DNA from: Onchocerca lupi
Taxonomy: Eukaryota > Nematoda > Chromadorea > Rhabditida > Onchocercidae
Direction: 5' to 3'
Assembly: GCA_028564675.1 (NCBI GenBank)
Contig: JAOVVO010000117.1
Location: forward strand, 1-64,000
Length of the DNA: 64,000 bases
Each line of letters opens with the position of its first letter. Within the stretch, counting starts at the first letter, position 1. Shown here one piece after another: positions 13,601-25,400 of the stretch. The notes under the pieces are model-generated. The model ran no database searches and was not told where the DNA came from. It saw nothing but the letters and a program-made list of their open reading frames with translations. The position numbers and the translations under genes were made by a program.

Positions 13601-14359
13601 CAAGCTCAATCTTATTTCATATTACATAACTTCACAAACAAAATTAGCATGCTAGCTTTGATTTTACTTCTTCAAGGTTTTTTTTCGAAAAGAGCAAATT
13701 TTCAACGGATAAAATTCCTCATATTACTCAACAGATCTTATTTTTCTAAAAATAAATACAAATAATACAGCTCATGGATAATTATGCTAATAGGGGGGCT
13801 AGCTATATGGTTATTGCGATGTTTATTATTTTACTATTTTCTTTTAAAATTTGCTTTTATGATAGCCTTCTAAATACTAGCTAAATCTTCTAGAAGATGA
13901 AACATTGCAAAGAAGTAAACAGGAAGAAATGCAAGATTTGGAAAGAAGTAAGATAAGAAGCGATGCAGGAGATTGCTAAAAAGCTTTTATCAAACGAATA
14001 TTCTATAGATCAAATTAAGCAAGTGACAGGATTTTTGATCGGAAATTATGAAAAATTAAGCACATTTGTATACTTCACATTTGAAATTCTGATCCTTTTA
14101 GGCAAGATTTTGGATTAAAATTTGAAAGCATTTGCCAAAAAATTAATACCTGTTTAGAATGCAGCCACTTCTTGAATATACATATAATTCCTGGGTCTCA
14201 ATTGCACCTATATAGTTTTAGTACTTTCGATCTGTGAAAATTAACTGCTTTTAATTGCATTGGCTTCGATTGAATCCTCTTCTTAAAAATCTATTGTAAA
14301 AATAACAAAATTTTAGCTCATAATTATTAATTAATTGCCAATATAAATTAAAATCCGGA

Positions 14360-14390
<31 letters not shown>

Positions 14391-14580
14391 TTGTATCTTT
14401 CAGATATTTCCAGCATAAATTTCTGAAATTGTTAGAAAATTGCTAAGCTCATTTTGTTGATTGCTAAGTTCATTTTAATTGAATAATAGTAGAAACTGAG
14501 AAAAAGTGAAAGCTTGCTTTTTAACGTACTTCAAACAGCTGAATTAATCGCAATTAATACTTCATTTCGTTGCAGATATT
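10661..14580. other. T-rich low-complexity and gene-poor DNA
   Basis: 10740-11400 is dominated by T-rich runs, which create a spurious Lys-rich frame on the minus strand. The rest holds no recognised exon. A TTGGCGCGGGGAACC segment (minus strand, about 13408) is unusually GC-rich and is discussed among the findings. A run of more than 20 T lies at about 14366-14392. Confidence 0.45.
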
Positions 14581-14589
14581 ACAAGTTCT

Positions 14590-15052
14590 ATACCATTTAA
14601 AAATCGAAATGATGGATTAACGCCAAGTTCGAGTAATGCGCCAACAACCATTGTTGTACCGCATGATATCACTGTTGATAAAGCAGAAAGATTTGAAAGT
14701 CGTTGAATATTTCCGTCCAAATAAGCTTCCCTAAAATAATTGTGTTGAAGCAATTGCATACAAAATATTTGCCTTCTTTTTGCATTCATCATTTAAGAAT
14801 CAAACTTGAGCAAGCACCTTGCACCATAAATTCTTATTGCAATTTTGCATTAACAAATTGATTTAGTCATAAAATCGCAAACTTTTGTGACAATAGTGCA
14901 CATAAATGTGTGTGTTTTCGAAAAGCTCCGGCTATTACAGGTGTCTTACAAAATGCTGTATATGAAGGATTGATATTAACTCGTAAATCGAGGAGTAGCT
15001 TGACAAGATCTGTATGTCCACTTCCCGCTGCTAAGGTCATGGTGCATCAGCC
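14590..15052 (-). pseudogene. Ankyrin-repeat gene remnant
   Basis: On the minus strand, about 15030-14910 encodes TLAAGSGHTDLVKLLLDLRV followed by NINPSYTAFCKTPVIAGA. This matches the ankyrin consensus (G.TPLHLAA..GH.DVVKLLL..GADVN). Downstream, after an acceptor-like TATTTTAG at about 14734, lies EAYLDGNIQRLSNLSALST and then VGALLELGVNPSF, also ankyrin-like. Upstream of the first block the frame meets a stop within three codons and no start or acceptor is evident. No further exons were found on either side. I read it as a fragment of a multi-ankyrin protein, either a pseudogene or a piece carried in by rearrangement. A real gene with distant exons cannot be excluded. Confidence 0.4.
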
Positions 15053-15340
15053 ATGGTATTTAAATTAATAAGAGAAAATAAGAATGACAACAAATAGACT
15101 ATTTGTTTTCTAATATATATCACAATATATTTTATATTTTACAGTAAATATTTAATTCTTAAAAAGTACTTTCTTTGTTTTATTCACATATGAGTCGAAC
15201 AATCAAACATATATTTTATAGGTGAAATTGCAGTCTTTTATTAGAAATGTATTGATATGTAAAAACACTTGTATTGATATGCAAATACTAGTTTAATTTT
15301 TATTGGCCTTTTAAACGCACCAGTAACAATTTTTATTTAT
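15053..15340. other. AT-rich sequence, no gene seen
   Basis: Contains short local duplications (GTATTGATATG twice near 15250-15280) but no coding or RNA feature that I can support. Confidence 0.45.
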
Positions 15341-15343
15341 AAT

Positions 15344-15470
15344 CAGCTGGTCCGAGTCCAGCTAGTTATATACAAATAAAAATGTAAATATTCTTTGTTA
15401 CTCTTTACCGATGGCTCTGAAATTTTGACAGAATATTTCATTCGAATACGCTCATATTATTCTATACTTT
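15344..15470. repeat. Dispersed repeat, copy 2 (inverted relative to 9.7 kb)
   Basis: Begins CAGCTGG...GTCCAGCTAGTT, like the palindromic end at 9677-9702. It continues with ACAAATAAAAATGTAAATAT and CTTTGTTACTC, matching the reverse complement of 9830-9945. The two copies are 5.6 kb apart and differ by small indels. Confidence 0.55.
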
Positions 15471-17550
15471 TTACATAAACACAATGCTATAGCTCAGTCT
15501 GGTTAAGAGGAAATTATTGGGAGAAAAATTTGATCGAATTGTAAGGTGGTTAGATTTGGATTGCTTCTTCTTGCTATTCTAACTCGGTTAGATCAGCAAT
15601 AGGTGTCAAAAAAGTATTCTATGTCTTGTGTGACATAAAAGAATCCTGTTGAGAAAGTTTCATTGATTGATGGGAGAAGAATTTTTCGTAACAAATAATT
15701 TAGCAGAGAATATTCAGTCAAATCGATCACTGGGTTGTTCTTTTCTTCGTCGCTCGTATGAAAACTGTTTATTTGAATTGTCGGATCATTGCTACTGCTG
15801 AGATCTGAACAATATCATTGACCATTACATTATGCTATTTTGTTTGTCAATGAAAAACAGTTAGATATGATCCGCTTAATGGATTGTACTTATATGAAAA
15901 TACTTATGTCTCAAGAAGATCGTTAAAAAAATAATTTGCGCAAACTCTTTTGGTTTGGAAATTCAAATGGATTTTTCTACAGAACTTTTGAATAATTATT
16001 ATAATTGGTGGAGGAATAATATGAATCAAAAACAAACAATATAGTATTATTTATATAATTTCAGCTGCAAAAAAGTTCTCATATGTCTTCAACACAAAAA
16101 CAGGTCCAATGAATGGAGTGATTTTACCATCTAATTGATGGTGGAACGACAATTTCTCATCGATAGTCATAGAAATTTATTAAATTGATAATATTTTATA
16201 TTCAAATACGAGAAATTTAATCATTGGGATATATGTCGAGTTGTGCTAAATGATACCAGTGTTAAATATTTGGTGTTTTGGTACAAAGACTAGAAGCTAT
16301 TCCGTTTCAAATCTTGCACGAACAGTTTAAATTGCGGTTTTTTGAATTTGAATTTCATCACTAAATCGTTGTCATAATTGACTGACAATGAGTTCTGACT
16401 GTTCAGTATGCTAAGGAAAAGAATCAGAACAGATAATAGCAAAAATGATGTAATTAAGGTCCATATTTTGGAAACCAATGAGTACATTGTTCTTATCATG
16501 TTTTCTTTAATTTGAAAATAAAATTTTTATTTATTGCAGATTGCCCGACAGTTTTACTAAACGAATAATAGTGAGTTTATTAAAACTTAATCGGTCAGAT
16601 ATGTTATCTTAAGACATCATGTTAGACACTAAAGTGAATTCTGTCAAAAATTTCAATGCTGAAGCTTTCTATCAGATTAGATAAATGAAATCTATGGAGC
16701 CTCACAGGATAACCATAAATTTTAGAATAACACAAAGTTGATCATTTTGATTGATGGCAAAGATGACTCTCGTGCATATGAGGCAGTGCTTATAATCAGA
16801 GAGCGATCATATAACATGCCAGTCTGTTTTGTTAGTCAAAAAGATCTTCTAGTGAATTTGTAAGTCATACTTGATCGTTTCTTGGCTACGAGAGAAATTT
16901 AAAATGAAGGAATATTAGAAAGAAATAGCAAATGATGTTAATAGCAGATGTTCGATCGAATCTCAGATATGAATTTGATTCGAATGTTGCACAAGAATGT
17001 CTTTTCTGATGATCTCAGAATCGAATAATTACTGTAATAATTATGCATACACAACGAATAATTTTATTGCTGCTGTAACAAATATTTCAGTCATTCTGAA
17101 TTAGATGAGTACGATCGATCAATCTACATTTCAAACAACCTTGTTGTGTATTTGTTCTGTGGTCCTGACATAGAAGTATCAATTCTTGTCGTAAACACTA
17201 AAAATGAAGTATTGAACAGAATGCTTCTAGATTGGAAGGTTTGATCTACTCTTATTTATCTTTTTTTTCAATTTAATCTGATTTTTATACAAAATCATTA
17301 ATTTTGTGAAATTATTTTCACAATTTGAAAATTTTCTGATTACCAAATAAACTTTCCAAATTTTCAAACTTCACTTTCAAATTTAATTCATATATTGCTA
17401 ATATTTATATTGGGTTGAGTATTTTTTAATTCATAAATTTATTCTTTTCATGTAGAAGACATTGAATTTCCTCGACAGTTATCAGATCATAGCCTTCCAT
17501 TTTACGATGATTAATGCAAAAAATGAGACTCACATAAGTAATAAATACAT
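15471..17550. other. AT-rich sequence with weak retroelement-like traces
   Basis: A tRNA-like A-box lies at about 15487. A frame at about 16745-16850 (plus) reads DDSRAYEAVLIIRER, faintly like a reverse-transcriptase/RNase H junction of Pao elements. Neither is strong. Stops interrupt all frames. Confidence 0.35.
16290..16499 (-). CDS. Possible small membrane protein, unrecognised
   Basis: An uninterrupted frame of 69 codons contains one strongly hydrophobic segment, TLITSFLLLSVLILFLSIL (about residues 15-33), preceded by a Lys and followed by a polar, Lys-rich tail ending QDLKRNSF. This is the layout of a type II signal anchor. No homologue is recognised, no flanking exons were found and the region is gene-poor, so it may be chance. 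A transcript spanning it would be needed to call it a gene. Confidence 0.15.
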   Translation of the reverse strand: MIRTMYSLVSKIWTLITSFLLLSVLILFLSILNSQNSLSVNYDNDLVMKFKFKKPQFKLFVQDLKRNSF

Positions 17551-17562
17551 AGAAAGAGTAGG

Positions 17563-17987
17563 CAAGTTGGTATCTTTTTTTTTTGCAACGCTATAACATT
17601 AGCCTTCTGAAATGGATCAGAAATTTGAATTTATTTAACAAAGCAATATATGCAAAGCATTATTTTTATTAGTACGCTTATTATTACTGAATATTATACT
17701 ACAGAAACATGTATCACTGGCCAATCATATATTTTTATTGAATCAAAATAAAGCAATGTCAGCAGACCCGTTTGCCTTATCGATTTTTACAGCGGCATTT
17801 CCGCAATTCATTTATGGAATTCCCAAGTAGCCCTCTTCTTGATCTTATTATTGATCATATCTCGTTGAACATTTTAATTCTCCTACTTGAATATCTCTTC
17901 ACTATTTTTCAGCTCAGTACCATTTCAGAAGGCTAATGTTATAGCGATGCAAAAAAAAAAAAAAAAAAAAAAGGAAATACCAACTTG
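17563..17987. mobile_element. MITE-like element with terminal inverted repeats
   Basis: The left arm 17563-17615 (CAAGTTGGTAT, T-run, TTGCAACGCTATAACATTAG, CCTTCTGAAATGG) is the reverse complement of the right arm 17921-17987, apart from A/T-run length and a few substitutions. About 305 bases of non-coding sequence separate them. This layout fits a small non-autonomous DNA transposon or foldback repeat. A clear target-site duplication was not seen. Confidence 0.6.
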
Positions 17988-19469
17988 AAAGAGTGAGTGC
18001 AAAGGTTTGCATAGCAAAAGAAATATCTCTATTGAAGTTTAGAAATTTTGTTTAAAATTCATATAAAATGCAGGATTCATTTGTGGAGATGAAATCAACA
18101 ATGCAGTAATTTTCAATTTCAAATATATATATATATATATATTCAAATATTTTGAATAAATATTTTATTTGTGATATTTGAATCTTATTAAACAATGATA
18201 CAAGCTCATCAGCTGATTTATCCGACATTCTAACTGTTATTAGTTCTTCACATTTTAAATATCTACTCAGTTTTCAACAATTTTACATTAATATTCTTTT
18301 TTTTCTTTGCAGCGATAATTCTCAGACATCCGATTGAATACATTACGATTGTTTGGTAGATTATCGATAACTGGAATAAATTATCAAATTCAAACAGAAT
18401 CTCGTTTCGGTGTCGTCCCGTGTATATAATTGTTGGACTGTGCAAATTCAATTACGAATATTGGAATGAGAAGTATTCTTTTAACAATTCAAAACATTGT
18501 TTAAAAAAAATATTGTCGAATACTTGACATGTTGGAAAAATGTTCCGAAACAAGAAGGTTCTTCGAATCTTTAGCAGGCTCTTTGCATAAATTAATAAAT
18601 TCTGATGTTCCATCATTTTGATCAACATCTGATTAATCACTATATAATCCTGTCAATCATTTGAAAACACTTACTTTAAGTAATCTTTTTCGTCCAAAAC
18701 ATTTCATCTGAAGGAAATTATAGTATTATCCTTATTATTTGCAAAAATTCCATTATTATGCTAATTGATTTTCCATCTCCAATAAGAATTTCATTATTAG
18801 AGTTTCCTATCGGATAAAACAATGAAATCTTAGGCTCAATGAAATAAATATGATTTTCAGGATAAAATGAAATTGGCACTTGTGATTAGTAAAGAATTCC
18901 AGAATTTATGACAAGATAATGAGTGGCGTGCCCATTTGTATTGTTGTCCATCGGATATCCGAGAAAATGCTATGTCCACTTAGTAGTTCCTTAGCTACAA
19001 GAGGAATCTAAATTATGCATGCTTTTTTCATCTTTAAGAGAATCTGTTTCTTTGTGGAATTGCAGCTGATTAGCAGAAATTTTTTTTATTTTATGTATTG
19101 CTTGATAAGAAAGAAAAAATAATATAACGCCTTATTTCATAAGGAATGTAAAACATATCGATATATCGTATTTTTTATCAGCTAAATTTACTGATCGGTA
19201 GATTTTTGATGATATGAACAGGTAGCAGGAATACAGTCCTATTCTGCACGTAATATTCTGATTTAGGACCAATTTTAAATATCCACCGACTCCTCAATGT
19301 TCACTTCAGCTATTAAATGCTACGTTTCAAACATATTAAAGCCGATGAGAAAATTGAATCAAAGAAAACTAAGTAATTTCATTTTTCAGATAAATTAAAG
19401 CATTCAATAGTAAGTGATAATATACTCGCTTATGAAATATGCAAGAAAACAGATACAAAATGAAACAAA
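17988..19469. other. Intergenic sequence 3' of the RNA polymerase I gene
   Basis: Contains an AT dinucleotide run (about 18126-18142). No coding exon was recognised before the stop codon of the minus-strand gene at 19470. A plus-strand frame over 19439-19633 is only the shadow of that gene's last exon. Confidence 0.5.
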
Positions 19470-22400
19470 TCACAGAGATAAATTCGATGGATGTTTCACT
19501 GAAATCTGTAGACGAACATTCATTGCTGCAAGTTCAGCAACCAAATAACGAAATACTCGAGGCACTTCAACCGGATAAACTTGATCATCTTTGCCACATA
19601 ATAAACACATTTCACGTTCACTATGATTTATAATTGAATTCTGAAACTTTTTCGATTATTTCTGGAAATAATTAACAAACTGAGCAGTTAGAGCAAGTGA
19701 ATAATTAAGCAATAAATATTCATTAATCTCATTACGATGGATGATTGATGATCAGGTGTATTAAATAACAAGAAACGCATTGCTATATATGTTCGAGCAA
19801 CTCTGGTATTAGTATTATACTATCTATGATTTTCGAAAAATCCATAAATTTTGCTAACATGACGAAGATAAAGTGACAGGATCGAAAATCCGAAAAAAAA
19901 AAACGTAACAACGCTATAACTACCAGCATAATTCGTATAATTGGTCCAAATCTATTTAAAAGTTCTCAATCTTCACTTCCAGTATAATCAAATGAAAATG
20001 TAAATGCATTTTAACTTGACAAGTTAAGAATATGAATTCATGAATTATTTTGAGAATCGATTATAAAAAGTATTATATGCTAAGAATTATTTGATCAAGA
20101 TAGATATCTACAAAATTACTTCATTGTTTCGATGTTCCGATAGCATCTTTGCACATCGAAGCGTTGATATCATTGAACCACAACGTGCACAAATATGCGC
20201 GATGTCTCGATCGGAACAATTGAAGAGACGATCCTCAAATATATTACTCTAAGTTTAAAGCTCACCACTGGAAAAATTAAAAGGTTAAAATTCTTTAAGA
20301 AATTTTTAAACTAAACAAAGAATTTCTCGAGGAATTTTAAATACTAATTTAATTACTTGCAAAGTAAATGCGGCTCCGTGAGCAATCATTGCATCACGTT
20401 CCATTTCTCCAAATCGAATCCCACCACCTTTCTTACGACCTTTCACTGGCTGTAACGTTACCGGATCTGTTGGTCCAGTTGAACGTACTTGGAATTTATC
20501 AGCAATCATATGCCTCAGGCGCTGATAATATACAATTCCGAAAAAAATTTGGACCTGAAGATTTTCTACTTTTGAATTTCTAAATTAATTAAAAGCATAA
20601 AGCAAGATAATATTTTGGTTAGCTTCAAAACCTTTGAAAAATTCCGTCGGACTGCAGCAAGACTATTGTCACATTTTCGTGTATTGCAAGTATTAAGAAT
20701 ATGTTATTAATCGATAAAAAAAACTAAGAGCGGTGTCATAAAAAAGTAGAGATGACAAAGATGCAATCTGTAAAGAGTGGAAACATAATCTAATAATAGA
20801 TCTAAGAAAAAAAGAGGAACAAGAACAAAAAAAAAAAAAAAAATTATATATCTCTAAAGTTATAGAATCGTGAAATTGTGAATGAAGGATAGAATTGTAA
20901 AGAAGAAAATTAGAGAGAAATTTGAAGAACGAACACTATTTCAAACGTATAGAGACAGTGTAATAAAAGAAGTGGATGGACATAGCCGTTGTCATTTGCA
21001 GCCCACTTCCATATAAATTGAAATGTAAATGTAAATATGTAAATTTTTGCAGAAAGAATATAAAATAAAGTTGGGAAATTTAAAGAAATGAAAGTCAAAG
21101 TAAATGTTCAAATAATTATTATGGGTCAGAAAAAAAATTACTAATAACTCACTTCCATTTCTCGACCATCGACACCCGAATACATCGTTTCATTTCCATA
21201 ATAATTGTATCCAGCATTAACAAGAAGTTGTCCAAAATGATCAATAGCCGTTTTCTTCTCACTTAAACAAACAGTCATTATCAACAATCTCAGTAAATCG
21301 TGAAGTTTTCAGTTCTATTTCAGACTTTTTTCATATTCTTTCAATCCGTCATCTATAACTATGAGCTTCTATCATTTCTTCTAAATCATTCATTACTTGT
21401 GAACATAAAACTGCAGTTCTTTATTTCGTAAATTTTTTCTTAAAAAAAAATTTTTACTTGAAAACAAATGGCGAAGAGTCATATGTGGAACCATGCATAG
21501 CTCCTGCTTTACCAGCCATACTTTCAATCATCATTCCTGGAAAATAATTTTTAAAAATCTATGGCATGAAGCAAAATTTGTACAATGCTTCCTTCACACT
21601 CTACCGAATTATTGAAATGGCGGGAAATAATATTCAAAACGTTGAATATATAAGATATCTAGTGATTATAATACTTCAAAACATTTAGATTAAATTCCGA
21701 TTACAATTCCAGAATAAAAAATACTTACTAAATATTTTTAAAAAAACTGGTCAAAAAAATTCCGAATTCCAAAAATGCATAAATTTAATATGCGATAAGA
21801 AAAAATTGATCTTCAAGAACTAATAAGAAGTTATACAAAGAAGAAACATGCCAATTGTCATTCGAGATGGAAAACCATGCGGATTGAAAATAATATCAGG
21901 AACTATTCCAGATTCGGAAAATGGCATCGATTCGGCAGGCCATAAGAAAGAGTTAATACCTTTCTGACCATGTCTCGATGCAAACTTATCACCAATTATC
22001 GGATTACGCTGTATACGCCACTGAATCAGTGCATGCTGAAAATTACACAAATATCCTGAATTTTTGAAACTAAATGAATCAAATCACGAATTAAAATTAA
22101 TATTTTGTGGTAAAAGATTTGAGATAAAATTCTCTTTACAATTTGTCTTATAAAGAATTCTGAAAAAACCATCATTTCATTGAATGCATCATCAATTAAA
22201 CTTCATAGTGATTCAGAAGGAGAAAATATAATTAAACTGAAGTCTTACACATTTGCCCTTGGTGGCACCTGTCTCGCCTTCTTCGATAATTCTTACCGAA
22301 CCACAGAATGCCGCCTCTGCATATTTATATTTATGGATTTTATAACTATTGGTATCAGTTTCATATACCGAATAATATGGATCACCTTCCATATATAGAC

Positions 22401-25400
22401 GCCCAGGAATAGGTAAACCATCGGGACCTATCGTCTTTTGCAGATTTTCAGGATCACATAAAAATACTGGATTCTCTGTGGATCGTTCTTCGATTAAGTT
22501 CACCCTAATGTGTTAGAAGTTATGATTCAAAAGTTAGTAGTCATAAATATAAGTTACCATAGTTTATAATTATGTAATTATAAACTATTATAGAGAAAAT
22601 TTTAAAAAATTATGCATGTACAAAAGATAGTCTCATGCAAAACTAAAGTTCAGATTGAAGACAATTCCGTTTTCACGGCAAATCAAGTGTATCATTATTA
22701 TAGCTGTTATTATATTTAGCACTGATATAATTAAAATCCTAAAACTATCATTAAAATCATCAAGCTAATATAAAAAACTAAAATACCTTTCTACTTTGAT
22801 AATACTACCGTGAGCAAAACCACGCTCATAGGAACTTTTATTGATAACCATAGCATCCTCCATATCATAACCTAGAAAATGAATATAGATCTGACTTTTG
22901 CTAGCATAATTCTACACTTCCGAACTACAGCTGATTAATTTAAATTGAAATTACCTGTATACGATATGACTGCGACGCAAGCATTCGTTCCCAATGGATA
23001 CTCATCAATACCATATTTTTCATATGGATCTGGTTTTACGATAGGGTTTTGGGGGAACTAAAAAAAATGAACATTTGTCTTAAAATTAAAAAAACGGATA
23101 AAGGTATCAAATATTTATAGGATCTGATAACTAACTCAGATTTGTTCCATGGATGTATAATTGTTTATAATTTAATTTTCTTCTATCATGCGTGCCATGC
23201 CACGCTATTTGTTTAATATACAAACTGTTTTATTTTTTATAAGAAAAATTACCTGGAGACGATACATTTTATTGTCGGCTCGATAGTTCCAAGCATGAAT
23301 TGGTATTCCCATTGTTTGTTTACCCATTTGACATTGATAAACATTCCTTGGAGACTGATTATGATCAGAAAATGGTATTAGGTTAGCGGCAAAACTAAAC
23401 AAGCAAGTGGGATGAATTTCCTGATGCATCGTTACATTAGGTTCTGCCTCCTCAGGATCGATGCAAATTGATAAGTACACTTGCTCGAATGTTCCTAAAA
23501 ATTAATAAATTGAAAAATTTTTAAAGGAAGCAACAAACAATGTTTGTCAATTTGTTTTGCTTTATTTGCATATATTTCAATTCCATAATATGCTTATAAT
23601 TTCTCGAACCTTCTTCAAACGAATGAATCATAGAGATATTCTTTCTCTTTCAATCAAGATAATTAGTCTTTAAATGTAGGTTTAGGATAAAATTGATGAA
23701 AATGCACATTTATTTTTGGAATATCGAAGATCTCAATCCAAAATATTAAAACCACAAACCTATGAATTCAACTCGATTAGATGGAAGATATCTTACAGGT
23801 CGGATAAAACGAGCCGGTTCGGTAAATATGTATAGACCGGGATATTGCACCAAAATGTTAACCGGATCAATGGACTTTTCTACCAGAATTATTTCAGCGC
23901 AAGAAGGTACGCGAACATCATCCAACACTTTTAAAAAACGCAACTGTCGTTCGATATATAATGCTTGTGATTGCGAGATATAGCCAACAAATTTTCCATC
24001 AACCAAAACCGGATACATCAGGAAAGAGAAAGAAAAATGAATTTTCAGATTAATTTATAGTTGCTGTCGACATAACGCTAATGTGCTGAGGGAATTATAA
24101 TGTGAAATTTAAAGGAATTCTAATGTGAAGAGAACAATCAATTATATTCTCATACTACTGCTTGTCTCAAAAGGGATATGAGGGAAAGTCATAATGATCT
24201 ACATAAAATTACATAAATATTCATTCTAGGCTACTCCCCTGCTTTGATATTATAGTAGTAATGGAATTTTGAAGTATTGAAGAAAGTTTCGCAAGAAATG
24301 AAAAATAAACACTTACAGGTTCTGCAGGCAGAAATGTAACGGCGGAATGACCAACCATCCCCAACTCCCCAAGTAATTTCGGCAGTTCAGTGGTATTCGA
24401 ATAATGCGTAACAATGCGTACACTTGCTGTAACATGATTTAGTAGACCACATGGAGCACCGTCAGGTGTATGCACTGGGCATATGAAACCCCATGCTTCG
24501 GGACGTAATTTGCGGATATCTGTGGTACGCATTTCCATGAAAAATGCACCTCGATGAATCGCTCTAAAATCGAAGAATCAATGATTTGAAAAAACTTCTC
24601 AGTCGAGTTTTCATGATCTTTGATATCTGAGCACGAAACGAAAATTTCTACGAATTTTTTAGGATCAAATATTAGTACAAAAGAGAAACAAATAGAACAA
24701 CAACGCCTTAACTAGCATTATAAGCTTTTTCATAAAAATTTATGATTATAACTAATATTTAGTTTTGTTTATGAATAACGAGTTTAATAAAAACTTTGGA
24801 TCAGCAAAGTGACTGCGAAAAAAAAAATACCGAAAATGGGAAACAAATCGGAGTTGGTTAATTCTTTCAGCAATTACTGAAAATCCATTGTTTTGTTGCA
24901 GTGTTAAGCCTCCTTTGGAGATTAAATTCCCAGTAGCAAGGAAATATTCCAGACCTCGCGTTATTTCTCCTGATCGTTGCGTACCCATTGCACGAATCAA
25001 TTCATGACTAAAATAATAAAGGATATTTTATAAACAATATAATTCAAAAGAAATTGTTGAAGAAGTTATTTTCAAACTTGATTTCCAGAATGAGCATCAA
25101 CCTCGATAAAAGAAAATTTTCTCCCTTGCGTTTTGCTTCAAATTCAATTTTCCTTCGTGCAATACTTAAAGTATTTTCCAAACGTTCTCGTATAATCAAA
25201 AGAAGTATATGACCAGATACAGCAGCTTCTTGAAACTGCGGATTATCCGGTGATTCAGCAGCACATTCACCTTTCGTTAATGCTATCAATTTTTGAGCCA
25301 TATATGAAAGAAGGAAAAATTTATCGTCATCACTGTCAAGATGTATTGCAACACAAACGCGAAGTAAGAAACGGCCAACATCCTGAAATACATTCCAAAA

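Noticed and set aside
16738..17240. Frames resembling Pao reverse transcriptase (DSRAYEAVLIIRER; VVYLFCGPDIEVSILVVN)
   Set aside because: Resemblance is a few residues only, with stops throughout; not enough to call an element.
19439..19633. 64-codon plus-strand frame
   Set aside because: Antisense shadow of the last exon of the RNA polymerase I gene, which matches the known C-terminus.
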